A stretch of 64,000 nucleotides of DNA from Leptasterias polaris (GCA_037783415.1 JAZGTN010000170.1:3949501-4013500); one strand, 5' to 3'. Positions 50,001 to 61,440 are shown, counted from the stretch's first letter. The notes: generated from the sequence alone by a model not told the origin. Numbers and translations are program-made.

Positions 50001-53000
50001 TGTGACGTCAATGTCAGGGGTCAATATCAATTGTCTAAGCACCGATATTAGAAAAAGGAGCTGAGTTGTTGCTGCTGCTGCTGTTGTACACAGGAAAATA
50101 CAGAAAGCATTGCACTTAATAGTGTTTGCAAAGACCATCTAAAAATTGATAGTTTTAGGACTTATAAAGTGTGATCTTTTTCAATCTCTAACACTCATTC
50201 CGCATTTTTGGACGACGACGCTAACAGAAGGAAACCTGCTAAACAATATCTGCCGCATATTAAGCCATGGCTGAAGTATTCATATCTAATGTAGACTGTG
50301 ACGGTGTGTTGACGGGAACACCTAGCTCCCCGACGTCTGTGTTCAGGCCGTTTTGTAATAATTATTTACGTTTCGTTTAAGGTGTAGTGGTTTTTTTTGC
50401 TGTGTCCACATATTCCTTAAATGAATTCCTAAACTTCAGTAGCATGTCGAGCTAAAAAAAATCATGAACTACTAATATGAATTTAAACAAAATGATAAAA
50501 TAAACACATTACAAAAACAAAACAAAACCGTTATAACATAAAAAGAACACATGTATAACAAGTTATTTTAAGATGTTCTCCAATTAATCAGCACTGTTCA
50601 TAACTAAACTAAGTAAATGATGATAATTAAGTTTCAATATTGTGAGTTAAATCTGACACAATTCTAAAGTTAGTGATGTATAGCGCAAAACAAACAGTGT
50701 CTTTCAATCGGAATGAAGACGAAGTCATTTTTACCACAGAAAATAACTGTATTTAATGAAAAGGTTGTCTTCTTATATTTTGTTGTGCCCAGGATAGACT
50801 CATTCTTGTTAAAGGACAAACAGTATGTGTGACAAATTTAATCCTTTACCAAAACAAAATATAGTGGGGGAACACTAGTCGATTCGTCGACAAAGGGGTA
50901 CATGACCTAATGGTAAAATTTGTTGTAAGGTCCAATGTTGTAGGTATAGACATGTGGCAACTCTACCGATTGTGTACGTATGTATAAATCATGGAACAAT
51001 GTCCGTATGCGTTGTTCTGCCTAAAAGAATCATAATTTTTGAAATATCAATTTGGGTAAGAAGTATCGGGAGAAACAAAGACATAATATTAACAGAGATC
51101 GAGGAACCTATACTACGATGCCGTCGTTATAAACATGGAGCTACGGTAACGTGTTGGTTTTTCATGCGCGCCATCTGAATTTTGTGAGTTTATTTTCCAT
51201 GCTAATCGTAACGATGTGCAACTAAACAGTCTTGAGATGGACTATAGACAGTTAAGATTGTTTGGTAACTTGTAGAAGAAACATTCAAAATTGTTTAAAC
51301 TGTTGTACGGATTAAAAGGTTTGAGTACCGAACGATAAGGATGAATTTGTTGGTCCGAATGATCGTCCCTTAAAAAAAAGGGGGGAACACGTTGGGATGC
51401 AGTGATGGTCCATTTAGTGTGAGTGCATTTTTCTCTCAATAAGCTAAGAATTCAATAAATTTGTCTTTTACTTGCTAAAAGTAACAGCCAAATATTCGAT
51501 TCTAAAGAATCGAATTGACTGTACGCGTTATTAACACCAAATTATGGGGTAGCTTTTTTTATTCCACTGATAAATTGTTTTATTAAAAGACAAATAGGCC
51601 TATACAAAATTATCCTCGCATTATGTTGGTGGTGCAATTGCATGATGGTTTTACACACTAAGAATATAAATAACATAACACAAATTCAACGGTGTCATGC
51701 CGTCTTATCCTCGGCTCTCGCGACGCGGATTTTCATTAGCTAATTCACTCGGCCTAAACTCTTGTACTTCATGACTACTACCCGCTACATCAAACGATCC
51801 CATCGAAGGTACATTCGGTGCATTAGCCATTTTGGTATTTACTATTTATTAGTCCTATTACTTCACATTCAATGACTTTTGCCCCCTCGATTATATCAAC
51901 TTCTATTTACCCCCTTTATTTGTTCATCATTTTATTTTTTACTTGTTTATCTTGTCGGATCTAGATTTTAAGATCCCCCTTTGTTCTCCACATTCATTCA
52001 TCTCCTACTTATGACAGATCAAGATTTCTAGGTTCTTTTGTCCTGTACAGTAATCCCTCTCCAGTTGTCGGCTCAATTTTTCTAGGCCTCCTTTTTCCTC
52101 CTCATATCCCTTTGAATTGTCGGCTAAAGATTTTTTAGATTTTTGCATGCCTTTGTTCTCGGATTACCCACGTCATTTTAATCCCCCTAATCCCCTTTGT
52201 CTTATTGCTTCCCCATTGTTCTATTCCATCATGTCTATAGAAATGTCGGCTAAAGACCCTACTAACTAATTTTTTATTTTTGTAGTTGTGGTTTGTTTCA
52301 ATGCCATAACGACGTTCAAATCCACTGAAATAACAATAATACTTACCTCGATGGACAAAGAGTTTGACTTCCTTGCATGAATTCTTACAGGGCGTCGTCA
52401 TATCCTTCCCTCTCCCTGACAATTTGCTTGGGAGGAAACCACCACAAAATAAAAAGCAAACAATCAAAAAACTAAAATCTAACAAATTTACTGAAATTTG
52501 TTTTCCTTTATACAATAAAAAAAAACTGAAAGGCACCTGGCAGTGGTATTTTTTCAAAATAAAGCTTTTGTCATTAATATATACATTTTTATGAGTGGAA
52601 TGTGAATAAACAATTTGCCAAGGTTAAAAAATTGTATTTTTCTTTTAATTACAAATTAAAAAATAGGCCCCCTTTACATGGCACTGTTCGTGACGTCAAT
52701 CGAGGCAGGAGAAAATGTGTAGTCTGGCCCCGTACATTACGTCTGGGTACCTGATCAGTATGATGCGTTTTCGTATTCGGACGTCACCACCCAATGCAAT
52801 CGTAGGACAGTGTACAGTCGACTAATACGAGACGCCAGTTTATACGAGGTTTTTCACCGGTCCCGAACTGTCCCATGCGCGTTTCTATGTCTTAAAAACG
52901 GAAGATACGAGCATGGTCATAACGAGAACACGCGGATAATACGAGGTATTGTTTTTCCACCAGAAACATTTCGCTGGTAACCTAAGCTTCACTGCAACTT

Positions 53001-56000
53001 CCCTTGCACACTACTACCAACGAAAAAATCCCCGGGCTATCCAAGTGTTCGCTGCATAGCGCTGAAAACGACGTCGGACCGGACCACTTTGCCCTCGTTA
53101 GCCTAACTTTCGATGCCCGTAACTGCCTATATTTGGGATCTGCAGGAAAAAAATGCTGGCTGACCCCATCTTTAGTCGTTTTGCTGCATCCAGCAGCAAT
53201 TTTCGCTGGAAAAATGCAAGAAAAACCCCCCTTTTGGATAACCAAACGAAACGTACAATCTCACTACTTGCACGTGTACATGTATATACAACGTAAATGC
53301 AGGCAAGTTCGAGTGCGGCCGATGTTCAATCGAGGCGAAGTCTTCCTCGATTGACGTCACAAAAAGGGATGGGCGGAGTCGCCCCCAAACAACTTTATCT
53401 ATTTTTTTAACATATAAATACTGACAAACAATTACTCAAAAAATTGTTTTATTGTTAATATACATATACTCTTATATTAAAAAAAAAAAATCTATTTCCA
53501 GGTGCCTTGAAGGAAAATTGTTACCCGTTGAAGGAACGTTTAAAATCGTGTTCAAGGACACATCAAAAGGTTCGGGCAAATGTGAAATTTGTGATTAAGT
53601 TCTTCCCAAAAATTAACGCTGTACTCTCCTTTCATCTTTCTGAAAAAGAAATTTATGAAATTGTGCTCTAAATTACATTCTTATGGGCCAATTATGTTAA
53701 TGGTAGATTAAGTAGAACCTGCCCCATACCCTTCGATGTCTCCCTTTGGATGTTGGAGGGAGACCCCTAGTAAGGGAATCCTACGTAATTGTGTAGAGAC
53801 TGGAATAAAATCCCAATCCACATGCAAGACTCCGGACCGGGATTCGAACCGGGGTTCATGTAGACTTGATTTCAAGTCTGAGATCGCGGTTATTTCTCTG
53901 CATCAGCCACACAAAATTTCCCCCGCAGATTGGCTATCACGCGGTCTCAGCTCGCAATCTCAGACTTGACCCTTGTGTATACGGGATATTCCTTTATTCA
54001 CAACTGACATTTACATAACAACACTATGCCAGAGAGATGGCCAATCAGGAGGCCACAAAACTCCTGTTGGTTGCGTCTATTCCCAATAGGTTATAATCAC
54101 TTCAGCATTTTCTGTAAAATCGATTGAGTCATTGTTTTTTATTTTTATAGTGCTTTGTACGTATGCTATTTCTAATTTATACATAAAATAATACTAGATG
54201 TATTCTTAAAATATTGAAAAATAAACATAACAAATAACCTGATCCCTACAAGACGAAAAACTGTGTTCCCTTTATTTGAATGGAATCGTCTAATGATTTT
54301 CCCAACGTTTTTATTTATTTTGAATTTAAAAACTAGAATCACTTTGGGTTTTTTGTTTCCAAACTGTAAGTTGAATCACTGAGCAGAGGCAGATTAGTTA
54401 CATGTGATTCAATGTTGTATTTCTGTACTATATCCCGTGGTATAAACGGTCAAGTTTGAATGTGCATTTTATAGACGGCTTCTGAGATTCTGACCAATCA
54501 GAGTGTTCCGTCCACTTTTGGACTAATTCGCCACAGGGTGTGTACAAACCGAAAAACAATGTTCCCAAGTCTGTGATCGTAGGTTAAAGACGGAGGTTAA
54601 TCCACAAGAGGGCGCTATTTCAGGCAATTATGTATTGGCTATCAGGTAGACTAAAAACCACGAGCACAGACTTGGAACCAAGTCTTGGGTTCATGTACAG
54701 GCGATAGGCAGCAAAGAAACCACTGAGCCAATTGAAATCTTCAAAGAGGCGTACGAACAGATTAACAAATTGTCAATTTACCTGCTTGAATCTGTCTGCA
54801 CATCGACGGTGACCACCATGCAAGTAGGCCAAGTTGTGTTGCTACGTGGTTGGCCAAAACACACTTTTATGGTGAGTTGTGTACAGTTGTTGGAAATAGA
54901 AACATTGCGACAACAAACGTTGTTGCCATTAACAACTCTTGCTTTACCTGAATATGGAATCAAAATGATTTACATCAAGATTTGAAACTTAGATTTGCCT
55001 ATCAAACCAGCAACGGTAGAAGATTAATGCGTTGCTTTACTTTCTTACTTGCTGATTAAATCTCATTACTACTGACTGATCAGTAGAGGACATCATAAAA
55101 GTTTATCACTCGACTCGAGGTGTCGTGGCCGAGCAGTCTAGTTTATTGGACCCAAGCTCTGGTGTTGTTAGCAGTATGGATTCGATGCCCGGTCGCGCTA
55201 TTTTTTTCCAGCTCAGTTGTGGCAGAATCAACAGGGGACGCTGTTTACGGGGTTTTCGTCATGAAAAAAGATATGAATAATGCAGCTGTCGGCATCGCTA
55301 GCTAGCTAGCTCTGGGATCACAAGGCGCTGAGGACAGGCACTTTTCTTGTTGCGTGTAACGGTGGCTGGAGGATCAGGTGTATAATCATGGTCTAAGTGA
55401 ATAATTGACCTATGCATGATACACCAAAATGTTTGTTTGTGGGTGTGTTGGGGGTGTTTGTTTGTTTGTTATTTGTTTTGTACATACAACCGATATATTT
55501 TTGCATAAATGCCACAATACAAAGCGTTCATAACGTTAGGTTTCAGGTCTGTCGATGTTTTCTTTTTCCTTCATAGAACTTTGGTTGCACTCCTTTTCAA
55601 GCATGGCACGAGACAGTCATTGATTTTCTGCTATGGTAATTACCAATCAAAACTGCCACTTGGTGTCATTTTTGTACCGAGTCTGTTCAGCTCACCGTAA
55701 TGCAAACCGTGTGGCCTTCTTTTAAACAGTGTTGTCATGGAAGGTTCTGGTCTAACTAGTTATCTAAAAAGTATGGTGGCCCTGAAGGGACATCGCATAT
55801 CGCATACGTGTGCGCACACGTATGCAATGTCGTGAAACAAATCGCGAATGTGTGCGCACACGTATGCAATGTCGTGAAACAATTCGCGAATGTGTGCGCA
55901 CACGTATGCAATGTCGTGAAACAATTCGCGAATAATTATGTGCGCACACGTATGCAATGTCGTGAAACAATTCGCGAATGTGTGCGCACACGGTATGCAA

Positions 56001-58521
56001 TGTCGTGAAACAAATCGCGAATGTGTGCGCACACGAGTGCGAATATATTTGCGATGTCGTGAACGTTTATTGCATACCAAGTTGCATACCTTTGGGATGA
56101 TGTCATAGTTGCAGACAATTTGTTAGTGACCTAGGGAGTACGTGGCGCTACAGTCAGGCTCCTGTAAGCATGGCTATACAATAATGTGTACCCAGGAACT
56201 TGGCACCAGGCCAAGTTTCGCCAACATGTACTACAGCATATATAAGCTATCTACCTACAGCCTACTAATAAGCTTTTGACACAGTGAGTTATGATTTGTT
56301 AATTAATAAATTGTATTTTTATGGTATAAGGGGTGTTTCACTTTGTTGGTTTTCTAGTTACCTTGAGAAGCGTAGACAGTATGTAGTTATTGATGGAGTT
56401 GAATCTATTCCCCAGGTAATTAACTGTGGAGTTCCACAAGGATCAAATCTTGGACCTTTATTATTCTTGATTTATATTAATGATTTGCCTCTTTGTTGCA
56501 GGTTGCTAAAACCTGTGTTATTTGCAGATGATACTACTCTTTCTGCCTCTGGTGGAGATTTATTAACCTTAGCCACTGATGTAAATACAGATTTATTGAT
56601 TATTCAAGATTGGTTTCGGGCCAACAGGTTAATGGTTCATCCTGATAAAACTTATTATATTTGTTATTCATCTAAGCAAAAGGAATTATTTTTGCCTAAT
56701 GTTACGTTATGTTTAGAAAATTGTATTCTCAAAAAGGTTTCTTGTACTAGGTTCTTGGGATTGGAAACGGACAAAAATATGCTTTGGAAGGAACAAATTT
56801 CGTCAGTATGTAATAAGATTTCCAAAGCTAACTACATCCTTAATAGAACAAAGAACTTGTTGAGGATTAAAGACAGCTTGTTGATTTATAATTCATTGGT
56901 TAATTCTTATCTAAATTATGGTGTTTTGGCCTGGGGTGGCATGTATAAGGTATATCCTTCTTTATTTGGCAGACTTGTTACACTACAAAAGAAATGTATA
57001 AGGAATGCCTGTCATGCTAAATACAATGCGCATACCACTCCACTTTGTAATAAATTTAGAATTCTTAAGTTTGGTGATGTACTTAATGTTCACATTGTTA
57101 CCCATTATTACGATTACTTTCACAAATCACTTCCTGAGAATTTAAGCCATCAGTCTTTTTCCCACTAAACCAGGACTTGTACCATTATTCTACGAGACAA
57201 AGTAATTGTATTCATTGTAGTAGTAAATTTAGACTGGACGTTGCTTCAGGTAATTATCGTAACATTTTGCCTAAAGTTGTTAATGGTCTTCCTGATCACC
57301 TTAGACTTCTTCTGGTTAATTCATCCAAAAAGCTCTTTGTCAAACATCTCAAGAAATTCTATTTAAATAAGTACAATGTTTTTTCTTGTTCAAATTTCAA
57401 CTGCTACTCCTGCCTACACACAGCAAGACAATAGTTACCTTTTTCTATTCTATTTTTTGCATGTTTATTTTAGTACGTTTAATATGCTCACATTATTATT
57501 TTTATGTTTTGAACTTCCTACATTTATAACTCAACCAGGAAACTCATTGTTTGTATTTTCCAAAATTGTTTAATTTAACTGTAGTCCCAGGTGCTCCACA
57601 ACAGAAGGCCAGTCCTTCTCTGGATGTCACCCCCATTCATACTGTACTGTATTGTTTTCAAAAAAAAATATTTAAAAACATATTTGCATTGATCGTTGAT
57701 CATTATTTATCTGTATGTATGAAAGTATGAATGGAAAAAATAAAAATAAAAAACAAACAAACAAACAAACTTGTGCTATTACAATCAAGGTCGAAGAGTA
57801 AGCACGCGCGAGGGTATTTTACGGTCAAACACGCCCGTTTTATGTTAATAGCCCACGTTCGTCCTGGGAAAAAAAGAAATACGCCACCTGCCTCGCTTGC
57901 CTCACAACAATGACTACCGATACCGCTGCAATGACTACCGCTAATCTCACTGTAGGCAAGAAACCCCCCCCCCCCCAGATCATTATACATTTTATTCAAA
58001 GGTATGCAACTTGGTATGCAATAAACATTCACGACATCGCAAATATATTCGCAGACGTGTGCGCACATTATTCGCGAATTGTTTCACGACATTGCATACC
58101 GTGTGCGCACACATTCGCGAATTGTTTCACGACATTGCATACGTGTGCGCACATAATTATTCGCGAATTGTTTCACGACATTGCATACGTGTGCGCACAC
58201 ATTCGCGAATTGTTTCACGACATTGCATACGTGTGCGCATATATTCGCGAATTGTTTCACGACATTGCATACGTATGCGCACACGTTTGCGATCATGCGA
58301 TGTCCCTTCAGGGCCACCATAAAAAAGTGTTCCGATTGCACCGAAGGCTCGTACTTTTAGGATCTAAAAATTGCCGACTAGGCCTACCTTGTGAGCATTC
58401 ACAACATGCTCATTAGTGCTATAAATTTCACTAGTCAGTGTTGTAGGTCTCCCCACCGGTCTCGGTCTCCCCCTCCCCCTCGGACCGACCTCTCCGTCTC
58501 CCCCTCGGTTTCCCCCTCCCC

Positions 58522-58559
<38 letters not shown>

Positions 58560-59369
58560 ATCTAGTGGACTCCCAGGTCTCGACTACAATACTGACACTT
58601 AGTGCCCTAGGAGCAAGGTACTTAACCATGATTGCTTCGTAAAAACTACCAGCCATCGGCCCTATAATGGATGATACCCATGCCTACATTATCACGGACT
58701 GTGAAGGGGGTACACCTGTTTCAGCCCCAGCAGTAGGTGGCAACGTGCCCCTGGTGGCAGTTTATTTGGGTCGAAAGCCTAAATATAAGTGTTAGTCTTC
58801 ACCTTGAAGTGGCCATCCGGTGATTTTTATAGGCGGTCTCTCTTACAACAATGGCGCATTATATCATAGAGAAAGATAGCGTGTGCATAACAAAGTAGGT
58901 AGAAAATACAAATGTTCGCAGATTGAAACATAAATTAATCGTATAAAGATGGTCTTGGTGGAAAACTCCCCTTGAAATATTTTGTGCTTAAAATTCTGTA
59001 GTTTTTGACGAGTGATTTTAAATAACAAGTTTTGATCTCGCGGGTCCAAAATCTGAAGTTTGAAAACAGTGAAAACAAAACTGACATCTCGTGACATTCG
59101 ATTGAGCTAACCTTAACGTAAGTGTTATCTCTCATGTAGATTTGGTCACACAAAGTGCAAATACTGCTCTTTGACAATCTTACAAAATGTTGTCCGCTTG
59201 CTTTATATAGGTGACGTAACTTCACACAATTTCAGGGTCACTTTATTGTTTATCACTTTTTATCTTGTGGATTTCAAGGCACTTTGGGAAATCAATAGAT
59301 AAAGATTCTTACCATTGTAGCCGCAGAAGACTTTTTTTAAATTCATCAACGAACACGTGACTACAGAAT
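41008..59369 (-). CDS. Gene C: diverged receptor of the same family, long repeat tail (5' end not found)
   Basis: Exons read leftwards: 59369-59313, then either 52415-52347 plus 49552-49495 or 54947-54782, then 44574-44510, 43456-43318, 42648-42557, 42347-41008. All have AG/GT borders. The phases close along both routes (1-1-1-2-1-2-1 or 1-1-2-1-2-1). The ectodomain is cysteine-rich (CSLMNLKKVFCGYN; PCKNSCKEVKLFV; DCTYNCSCQ). The stalk is Thr-rich (DTVTTTTD), the membrane span FIGIGIGFLSLITIAILVVL, then RGQRRER. The next exon starts VNWDDPGYMGV, matching VELDEDGYLAV of gene A at the same phase-2 junction, which supports common descent. The tail of about 480 residues has TYEDEI, GYVEY, YEEI (Src-family SH2-type) and five 43-residue repeats carrying YVDF and YPDP. 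No signal-peptide exon was found to the right, so the 5' end is missing or beyond the window. Confidence 0.72.
41326..41961 (-). repeat. 129-bp coding repeat, five units, gene C tail
   Basis: Five in-frame units of 43 residues begin SRSTGYVDFDYPDPVF and include DPCSVGKTT. The first unit is diverged (YVDV, HPDT); the fourth lacks nine bases (GND). Units 2-5 are nearly identical in DNA, which implies recent expansion or gene conversion. Confidence 0.92.
43549..43870. repeat. Tandem repeat of about 65 bp in gene C intron
   Basis: Four to five imperfect copies contain AAGGTATGGCATGGGTAAAG and CCTTAGCTAAAGGTTGGTTT. Intronic and non-coding. Confidence 0.8.
44575..46396. other. Gene C intron sequence
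   Basis: AT-rich, stops in all frames; no further cysteine-rich exon or transposon ends seen. Confidence 0.5.
46626..48959. mobile_element. 2334-bp Mutator-like non-autonomous element, 9-bp TSD
   Basis: The ends TAGACTTGTGGACAAGTCGT and ACGACTTGTCAACAAGTCTA are inverted repeats, and a perfect 9-bp duplication CTTCCTGGC (46617-46625 and 48960-48968) flanks them. Inner inverted blocks (GTGAAACCCGC and complement, CGCGAGAG runs) extend the arms to about 185 bases. Arms that long plus a 9-bp target suggest a MULE. The interior has no transposase; it holds a degenerate minisatellite (47740-48260) and GGGGCGACTTTG repeats (48305-48420). The end motif resembles TAGTCTTGG of the small MITEs in gene A. 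Confidence 0.8.
47740..48260. repeat. Degenerate minisatellite of about 22-24 bp
   Basis: Many diverged units follow the pattern GTTCCCT-CGAAATACGATTTT with alternating lengths. On the minus strand they give an 8-residue pattern with KGTKAY-like repeats, but with stops and no gene context. Confidence 0.7.
49825..49965 (-). other. Cysteine-rich segment, possible decayed ectodomain exon
   Basis: The minus-strand frame contains STCKRVNASLPKKPC, then PPCIHGHPKCCNQDYCDDDV. The ending CC-x2-D-x-C-D resembles the C-terminal signature of Ly6/three-finger domains, and CDDDxxNG echoes the CDDDNG at the end of the neighbouring real exon (49495-49552). No donor of the required phase follows, so it is probably a broken or chance exon. 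Confidence 0.3.
49966..52346. other. Gene C intron sequence
   Basis: No gene, clear transposon ends or RNA gene seen. Confidence 0.5.
52531..53507 (-). mobile_element. Kolobok-like transposon with THAP fragment, copy 2
   Basis: The ends AGGCACCTGG and CCAGGTGCCT are flanked by TGAA on both sides (52527-52530 and 53508-53511), a TTAA-like target. The minus-strand frame reads IAAGCSKTTKDGVSQHFFPA, then KWSGPTSFSALCSEH, i.e. the C2CH and AVPTIF-region landmarks of a THAP domain. Deletions relative to copy 1 are seen near CSE. It lies in a gene C intron and is non-autonomous. Confidence 0.72.
53700..53990. repeat. SINE-like repeat with B box
   Basis: Contains GGGATTCGAACCGGGGTTC (complement of a tRNA B box) and lies in a gene C intron. 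It resembles part of the repeat at 62390-62690. Not a tRNA gene. Confidence 0.45.
54782..54947 (-). CDS. Gene C alternative ectodomain exon
   Basis: A 166-base exon has acceptor TTCCATATTCAG and donor CAG|gtaaat, phase 1 in and 2 out. It encodes NVCCRNVSISNNC, LTIKVCFGQ and TTWPTCMVVTVDV, with several N-x-S/T glycosylation sites. Its cysteine and hydrophobic pattern parallels exons 52347-52415 plus 49495-49552 taken together, and those also run phase 1 to 2. The two modules cannot be joined in series without breaking frame, so they look mutually exclusive. Which is used, or whether both are, cannot be seen from the DNA. Confidence 0.55.
55120..55200 (+). repeat. tRNA-Leu-like SINE head
   Basis: TGTCGTGGCCGAGCAGTCTA and GGATTCGATGCCCGG match the A and B boxes of the Leu SINE at 18544. 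Its body is not evident. Confidence 0.6.
55772..58321. mobile_element. 2550-bp foldback transposon with 42-bp minisatellite arms
   Basis: The ends TATGGTGGCCCTGAAGGGAC and its complement are flanked by a perfect 6-bp duplication AAAAAG (55766-55771 and 58322-58327). Each arm of about 320 bases has the terminal block, five to six copies of a 42-base unit (GTGTGCGCACACGTATGCAA ... ATTCGCGAAT) and an inner TTGCATACCAAGTTGCATAC block. The interior carries a LINE fragment. It is in a gene C intron. Confidence 0.88.
56275..57775 (+). mobile_element. 5'-truncated LINE with reverse transcriptase, inside the foldback
   Basis: A 294-residue frame (56284-57168) starts within the reverse transcriptase: YGIRG, then GVPQGSNLGPLLFLIYIND, FADDTTL, later NRLMVHPDKT and FLGL. 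A second frame (57177-57434) continues the C-terminal region after a stop. This is the pattern of an L2/CR1/jockey-like LINE. The 3' end is an A-rich microsatellite (57735-57772). No endonuclease is present. It is dead or nearly so. Confidence 0.8.
58440..58562. repeat. CCTCGG/GGTCTC microsatellite
   Basis: Pyrimidine-rich CCCTCGGTCTCC units end in a perfect (GGTCTC)n run at 58520-58558. Confidence 0.85.
58594..58840 (+). repeat. Leu-SINE body, 5' truncated
   Basis: Shares AGCAAGGTACTTAACCATGA, GGACTGTGAAGGGGGTA and GGCAACGTGCCCCTGGTG with the SINE at 18544-18908. It lacks the tRNA head. Confidence 0.7.
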
Positions 59370-60031
59370 CTGGTTCACTGATGGGTTACGAGAGAGAACA
59401 AATATATTAAAACAAAAGTAATCATCATCTGACGATTGCACAACAGTACAAAAAGGGCTGGTGTTGGACTGAATGAGTACAAAAGAAAAAGAAAGGATGA
59501 AAGGAAACTAAGAGATAAGAGGAATCAACCACTTCATATCTCAGTGCATGGCTCCTGATAATTATGATGGAAGAAGCTGCAAGTCCTTGTGACAGAGCGG
59601 AGGGATCAGGAAACTGATCAGTGTGCATGATTACTGCAGCGCATTGATCAGTTTCTGTATAGTAAGGGAAAGTCAGTGTAATGAAGCCATTGATAGAGAA
59701 AGTGAATTGTGTCTCCAATAGTTTGTATTTACATGTGCACATAAGCGCATAAGCACAAAGGCATGTAGGCACACCATGGAACATGGACACACAGGCACAC
59801 ACACACACCCTTACATATGGCAGTTATGGGGTACATCCATTGTTGCTATATTATTCCCTTTTCTGTATCTGTTGGGTACCACTAGAACAAAGAAAACCTT
59901 GTGGGGTAGCATTGTTTCATTGTTAAAAGTACCCCGTAAGATGGCATGTGAAAGCCCACGCCCCCACAGACGTGCCCACAGTTCTGTGTTGAAGTCACTG
60001 TGTGGACATTCCTTTGCTCTATAATATACAC
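59370..60031. other. Upstream of last visible gene C exon
   Basis: Searched for an upstream signal-peptide exon of gene C; none found. No other gene seen. Confidence 0.4.
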
Positions 60032-60035
60032 TTAA

Positions 60036-60403
60036 AGGCACTGAACACGTTTGGTTATTGTCAAAGACCAGTATTCTCACTTGGTGTATCCCAACATATG
60101 CATAAAATAACAAACCTGTGAAAATTTGGGCTCAATTGGTCGTCGAATTTGCAAGAGAATGATGAAAGAAAAAACACCCTTGTTGCATTACTTTGTGTGC
60201 TTTCAGATGCATAATTAAAGGCTTCAGCAAGAAGTCTTTTATTATTTGAGTGAGAAATTACCTCTTTCTCAAAAACTACGTTACTTCATAGGGAGCCGTT
60301 TCACACAATGTTTTATACTATCAACAGCTCTCCGTTGCTCGTTACCAAGTAAGTTTTTATGCTAACAATTATTTTGAGTAATTACCAAAAGTGTCCAGTG
60401 CCT
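60036..60403. mobile_element. 368-bp TTAA-flanked MITE (best-preserved copy)
   Basis: TTAA lies at both ends (60032-60035, 60404-60407). The ends AGGCACTGAACAC and GTGTCCAGTGCCT are inverted. The interior has TGTTTTATACTATCAACAGC and GGTCGTCGAATTTGC-like landmarks. The first six bases, AGGCAC, also start the THAP element ends, suggesting related mobilising enzymes. Confidence 0.8.
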
Positions 60404-61194
60404 TTAAGGAAAATCCTATTCCTTAACACTGTAACTAACACCTTGTGGACGTGTTTAAGTCCACATAGTGTTTGAAGTCCCTACATTATGTGGACCTCTT
60501 TTGTTCTCAGGTCCCCACTTCGTATGTAGCGTTAAAACACGCAGACACACCCAATTCAACAAAAAAAGTTCAACCATTTACCAAATATTTTGCTATACAT
60601 TACCTTTTGTCTGTTGTTCCTCCTGCTGTTCCCACAAACAGACAAACTAAAACAATCAATCTGCATTCCATTTTGAAGATGGAGCTTCTCTGTCCAAAGA
60701 CAGGGGATTCTAACTGCAGTGTTGTGGTTGAGAAATCTTCTACTAAGCTGTTTGTATGAATTATGAGATTTTGAACATCGACAGATAGGCTAAACCACAG
60801 TCATAGTTATTATTTCCTTGTTTTTCTAAACAGAAGTTCCGTTTCATTTTCGGCTCACTGGAAAGTGTTATGTTAAGTATCACTTTGTATATTAGTTCAA
60901 ACAAATTACTTTCACATTAAGTGTCAACGTCACATCCGTTCAAATTGCTTTAAAATGCAATACCGTGGTACATGTACAGTCAACTACTGAACGACCAACT
61001 GTCGAATAGGATGAGTTTCTGTATAGGCTGGTAGGCATCAGTTAAAAAGAGGCCTGATTGACAAAATAGATAGGTTTGACCGACGAACTATCTTACACTA
61101 GTTTCTTATTCTTATTTCCGTCCAAAAATGCCCTCCCGTGGATACCGAGAACTTTAGCTAAAGGGATCCGAATGGTGTGACAGACTGAAAACGT

Positions 61195-61440
61195 CCTCAG
61201 TTGATTGATTGATTGATTGAATTTATTCGGATAAAAATACAGCAAGAACATACCCAAAATACATACATGTACATAACAACAGGAGAAAAGACAATTAAAC
61301 AAGATAGAAATACTGCACAAAATTATCCAAGGATAGCCCAAAAAAGCCAATAACTTAGACTTATTTCCATTGGGGTCCTTACACAACGCATGGTTTTGAA
61401 ACACTATGTGGACTAACACGGGTCCACACATTTTTATATA
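61195..61440 (-). repeat. LINE 3' end
   Basis: A (TTGA)n run at 61200-61220 is followed by ATTTATTCGGATAAAAATAC. On the minus strand this is a LINE-like 3' tail ending in (TCAA)n repeats. No coding part is visible. Confidence 0.4.

Noticed and set aside
55760..58416. Frames of 60-168 residues with repeated VSRHCIRVRTH-like text
   Set aside because: They come from the 42-bp minisatellite arms, which is again a multiple of three.
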